DNA of 64,000 nucleotides from positions 310,001 to 374,000 of the forward strand of contig NZ_JAIUGX010000002.1 in the NCBI RefSeq assembly GCF_020164785.1, given 5' to 3'. The notes beneath the pieces were generated by a model that was given only the letters and a program-made list of their open reading frames with translations, was not told the DNA's origin and did no database searches. This document shows positions 61,640 to 64,000 of this stretch, piece by piece; position 1 is the stretch's first letter, and every line of letters begins with the position of its first letter. The translations under genes and the position numbers were made by a program. Origin of the DNA: Mesorhizobium sp. ES1-1 (GTDB taxonomy: Bacteria > Pseudomonadota > Alphaproteobacteria > Rhizobiales > Rhizobiaceae).

Positions 61640-62046
61640 TGGCCACCAAGCGCGTCCCCCCGAAATCGATTGCAGCCGACTCAACCATCGCCGACGTCGT
61701 CGATGGCCTCGACAAGCCGGTCGAATACGTGCGCCGGGTGCTTGAAAAGCTGGAACGCTGCAAGCGTGCTCACGGCGATGCCCAAGTGCGGCTCGGTGTG
61801 CGTGGACGCGCCGAATGCCCGAACTACCTGATCGAATATGTCCGCGAGGACGCCAAGACCCATGAGCGGGTGACGTACCAGGACGCCGCCTACAGCGGCA
61901 GCACGCATCGCGAACTGGCGCCGCATCACATAGAGGCGGCAAAGAACTGGTCGCCCGAGGAAATGAACATCACGGCGGTCTCGGCGCTGATCGGCCGCTT
62001 GCGCAATCCGCGCGCGCCATCATCGCGATTTGTCGACGAGGACTGA
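61639..62046 (+). CDS. Protein of unknown function in a coupled small-gene run
   Basis: A 135-residue soluble protein (TIADVVDGLDKPVEYVRR, then VLEKLERCKRAHGDAQVRLG), basic and helical at the start and mixed further on (GRAECPNYLIEYVRED). It has two cysteines, Cys47-like in ERCKRA and another in AECPNY. The ATG overlaps the stop of the upstream gene (TGATG). The next gene starts one base after its stop. I do not recognise the family. Confidence 0.7.
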   Translation: MATKRVPPKSIAADSTIADVVDGLDKPVEYVRRVLEKLERCKRAHGDAQVRLGVRGRAECPNYLIEYVREDAKTHERVTYQDAAYSGSTHRELAPHHIEAAKNWSPEEMNITAVSALIGRLRNPRAPSSRFVDED

Positions 62047-62047
62047 C

Positions 62048-62215
62048 ATGGCCATTAAATTCTCTTCGAAGGCACAGCCGGCCGTTCCGGCGGCCGCCGC
62101 AAAGACGGCCAAGCCGGCCGCCGCACCGAAGGCAGGCGTGCCCACTGAGACGGCAACCGATCTGTTCAAGACGCCGGCGGATTCGCCAAAGGGCAAGACA
62201 GGCAAGAAGAAATAG
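62048..62215 (+). CDS. Small Ala/Pro/Lys-rich protein
   Basis: A 55-residue low-complexity protein (KAQPAVPAAAAKTAKPAAAP, ending GKTGKKK), one base after the upstream gene and four bases before the downstream TTG. Composition resembles the H1-like protein and the DUF2934 tail elsewhere in this window. Probably disordered; function unknown. Confidence 0.6.
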   Translation: MAIKFSSKAQPAVPAAAAKTAKPAAAPKAGVPTETATDLFKTPADSPKGKTGKKK

Positions 62216-62219
62216 CATC

Positions 62220-62579
62220 TTGCCGCGGGAAGCCGACAGCCATCCCGGAGAGCCTGGGCAGCTTGCTTTGGCGGCTGCAGCAAGCCGGCTTCCTTTCGAT
62301 TGCCAAAGTTGCGGCGCCTGTTGTTCCTACTCGCCGGAGTGGCCGCGCTTTTCCACCGAGGACGACGCGCAGCTCGACCTAATTCCTGAAAAATACGTGG
62401 CGGCGGATCTCTCCGGTATGCGCTGTGACGGCCAGCGCTGCTCGGCCCTGTCGGGCGAAGTTGGCAAGTCGACGGCCTGCCTCGTCTACCAGGTTCGACC
62501 CGACGTATGCCGGGCTTGCATGCCTGGCGATGACGAGTGCCTGATCGCCCGGCGGGCACACGGGTTTTCCGTCCTCTAG
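62220..62579 (+). CDS. YkgJ-like cysteine-cluster protein
   Basis: A 119-residue protein with the cluster pattern C-x2-C-x2-CC (FDCQSCGACCSYSP) near residue 30 and further cysteines (MRCDGQRC, TACLVYQVRPDVCRACMPG). This is the YkgJ/Fe-S or zinc cluster family; function not established. The start is TTG at 62220 (no ATG or GTG is available before the cluster); the upstream AAGAAGAAA is a weak ribosome-binding site, so coupling to the upstream genes is likely. Last gene of the run. Confidence 0.8.
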   Translation: MPREADSHPGEPGQLALAAAASRLPFDCQSCGACCSYSPEWPRFSTEDDAQLDLIPEKYVAADLSGMRCDGQRCSALSGEVGKSTACLVYQVRPDVCRACMPGDDECLIARRAHGFSVL

Positions 62580-62654
62580 CAGCGATTCCCCACCGCTTGT
62601 GAGCGCTCGATGTTCCGACTACCTTCGTGAAAGGAGGAAGGGGAGGAGATCATC

Positions 62655-63266
62655 TTGAGCGTCGAGTTTCTGTTGACGTCTTTGATTGTCGTCGCATCGC
62701 CGGGAACCGGCGTTCTTTATACGCTGAGCGCCGGGCTCTCGCGCGGATCCCGGGCTGCCATCGTCGCAGCGCTCGGCTGCACCCTTGGCATTGTCCCGCA
62801 TATGATCGCCGCCATCACAGGTTTGGCGGCGCTGCTGCACACAAGCGCGGTGGCTTTCGAGACGCTGAAATATCTCGGCGTCGCCTATCTGCTTTACATG
62901 GCCTGGAACACACTGAAGGAAAAAGGCGGCCTGAGCGTCGAGGACAATGTCGCGCCGCGTTCGGCCGGCAAGGTGATCGCCACGGGCATACTCGTCAACG
63001 TGCTGAACCCGAAACTCTCGATCTTCTTTTTTGCGTTCCTGCCGCAATTCGTCAGCACCCCCGAACCCAATGCGCTGTCGAAGATGCTGGAACTCAGCTC
63101 CGTCTTCATGCTTTTGACGTTTGCGGTCTTCGTCGCTTACGGCATCTTCGCTGCTTCGATCCGCAGCCATGTCGTGACACGCCCAATGATCCTGACCTGG
63201 ATGCGCCGCACATTCGCCGGAGCTTTTGTACTGCTCGGCGCCAAGCTGGCATTGGCAGATCGATAG
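62655..63266 (+). CDS. LysE/RhtB-family amino-acid exporter
   Basis: A 203-residue membrane protein with about six helices. The family signature PGTGVLYTLSAGLSRGSRAA is near the N-terminus, LKYLGVAYLLYMAW in the middle, and NVLNPKLSIFFFAFLPQFV two-thirds along. Members export homoserine, threonine, lysine or related compounds. The start is TTG at 62655 with GGGAGGAG six bases upstream. It faces the convergent groEL gene across a shared terminator. Confidence 0.9.
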   Translation: MSVEFLLTSLIVVASPGTGVLYTLSAGLSRGSRAAIVAALGCTLGIVPHMIAAITGLAALLHTSAVAFETLKYLGVAYLLYMAWNTLKEKGGLSVEDNVAPRSAGKVIATGILVNVLNPKLSIFFFAFLPQFVSTPEPNALSKMLELSSVFMLLTFAVFVAYGIFAASIRSHVVTRPMILTWMRRTFAGAFVLLGAKLALADR

Positions 63267-63335
63267 CCGCCGCACAGACGTTGGGATGGCGGGGCCGGCC
63301 TGACTTTGTCATGGTGAGCCGCAATCCGGCAACGA

Positions 63336-63361
63336 AAAGGGCGGCATCTCTGCCGCCCTTT
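63336..63361. terminator. Bidirectional terminator between the LysE-family gene and groEL
   Basis: An 11-base-pair stem (AAAGGGCGGCA, 63336-63346, with 63351-63361) and a four-base loop. On the minus strand TTTTCGTT follows, so it is the groEL terminator; it may also stop the plus-strand transcript. Confidence 0.85.
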
Positions 63362-63389
63362 CCTTGTGCATAAGCCGGAGTGGCTTGGA

Positions 63390-64000
63390 TTAGAAATCCA
63401 TGCCGCCCATGCCGCCCATGCCGCCGCCGCCCATGCCGCCAGGCATGCCGCCGCCAGCCGACTCCTTCTTGGGAGCCTCGGCAATCATGGCTTCGGTGGT
63501 GACCAGCAGGCCGGCGACCGAGGCCGCGTCCTGGAGAGCCGTGCGAACGACCTTGACCGGGTCGACGATGCCCATGGCGATCATGTCGCCATACTCGCCC
63601 GTCTGCGCATTGTAGCCGAAGGTCAAACCGGTATTCTCGAGGATCTTGCCGGCAACGATCGAGGCTTCCGCACCAGCGTTCGACGCGATCTGGCGGGCCG
63701 GAGCCTGCAGTGCGCGACGCACGATGTTGATGCCGGCAGCCTGGTCGGCATTGACGCCGGTGGCCGTGATGTTGGCCGAAGCGCGCAACAGGGCAACGCC
63801 ACCGCCTGCAACGATGCCTTCTTCGACGGCCGCACGGGTCGCGTTGAGGGCGTCATCGACGCGGTCCTTCTTTTCCTTGACTTCGACTTCCGTCGCACCG
63901 CCGACGCGGATCACCGCAACGCCGCCCGCCAGCTTGGCGAGACGTTCCTGCAGCTTTTCCTTGTCGTAGTCCGAAGTCGTCTCTTCGATCTGCTGCTTGA
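63390..64000 (-). CDS. groEL: GroEL chaperonin, C-terminal part (5' end outside window)
   Basis: About 202 C-terminal residues of the 60 kDa chaperonin are visible, ending in the Gly-Met-rich tail (MGGMGGMDF). Seen are [17 protein letters not shown] (read on the minus strand at the window edge), [34 protein letters not shown] and the apical-to-equatorial [20 protein letters not shown]. The ring-forming ATPase assists protein folding. The tail has the usual GGM repeats. Several rhizobia carry multiple groEL genes; which copy this is cannot be told from the fragment. Confidence 0.97.
   Translation of the reverse strand, partial: KQQIEETTSDYDKEKLQERLAKLAGGVAVIRVGGATEVEVKEKKDRVDDALNATRAAVEEGIVAGGGVALLRASANITATGVNADQAAGINIVRRALQAPARQIASNAGAEASIVAGKILENTGLTFGYNAQTGEYGDMIAMGIVDPVKVVRTALQDAASVAGLLVTTEAMIAEAPKKESAGGGMPGGMGGGGMGGMGGMDF

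Overview
The window looks like core chromosome of a rhizobial alphaproteobacterium, most likely Mesorhizobium or a close relative. The reasons are a GC-rich coding style, an aapJQMP general amino-acid uptake operon, a MucR/Ros-type regulator of the kind found in Mesorhizobium, two tandem copies of a small secreted protein resembling the DUF680 family (described from Mesorhizobium), an Omp25/31-like beta-barrel porin, and an HdaA-type DnaA inactivator beside purMN. I see no phage, insertion sequence, CRISPR array or plasmid functions. Genes are closely packed and often translationally coupled (ATGA or TGATG overlaps).

Layout, 0-15 kb: the end of an unknown membrane protein is coupled to rlmJ (rRNA methylation). 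Then come a secreted protein, a Lys/Ala/Pro-rich histone-H1-like protein, a GST facing a porin across a shared terminator, folM-like SDR/uvrC, pgsA-moaD-moaE facing ndk, a DUF2934 protein, and a GST divergent from a DinB-fold protein. A LysR regulator sits opposite a putative Fe(II)/2-oxoglutarate dioxygenase, an EamA exporter and a coupled 66-residue protein. 15-24 kb: a MucR-like regulator with repeated TCTAA motifs upstream, an ABC-F ATPase, an orphan molybdopterin oxidoreductase, a UvrD-like helicase, several small unknown genes and the two tandem secreted peptides. 24-33 kb: purN-purM, an AI-2E family permease with hdaA, tRNA-Pro(TGG), an NDUFS4-like complex I subunit, tRNA-Arg(TCT), then a two-component system divergent from two small envelope proteins, and a diguanylate cyclase.

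33-47 kb: an anion permease, a TetR/enoyl-CoA hydratase pair, an HPP-CBS membrane protein, metC, a TauE/SafE exporter, the aap operon (periplasmic binding protein, two permeases, ATPase, with a 49-base palindromic repeat between aapM and aapP), a DUF2459 protein, and an NDUFS6-type zinc-finger protein with an FAD monooxygenase. 47-64 kb: ppk-ppx (polyphosphate turnover), two DoxX paralogues, fumC, a GAF histidine kinase, a GT10 fucosyltransferase-like protein / SDR / GT90 glycosyltransferase neighbourhood, a Tat-exported metallophosphoesterase, a third GST, a cold-shock protein, a compact run of four small genes ending in a YkgJ-like cysteine-cluster protein, a LysE-family exporter, and the 3' end of groEL.

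No single dramatic new system stands out. The loci most worth following up are the LysR/dioxygenase/exporter unit (11.8-14.8 kb), the two-component system with divergent envelope proteins (29.4-32.5 kb), the coupled small-gene run (61.4-62.6 kb), the SDR/GT10/GT90 glycan genes (54.8-57.8 kb), a GGAAC-N16-CGTT extracytoplasmic-sigma-type promoter ahead of the porin, the 49-base palindrome found directly on two stop codons, and a possible alternative-hairpin leader in front of metC. All coordinates and motif calls were read by hand. Family names rest on recognised motifs, not on database searches.
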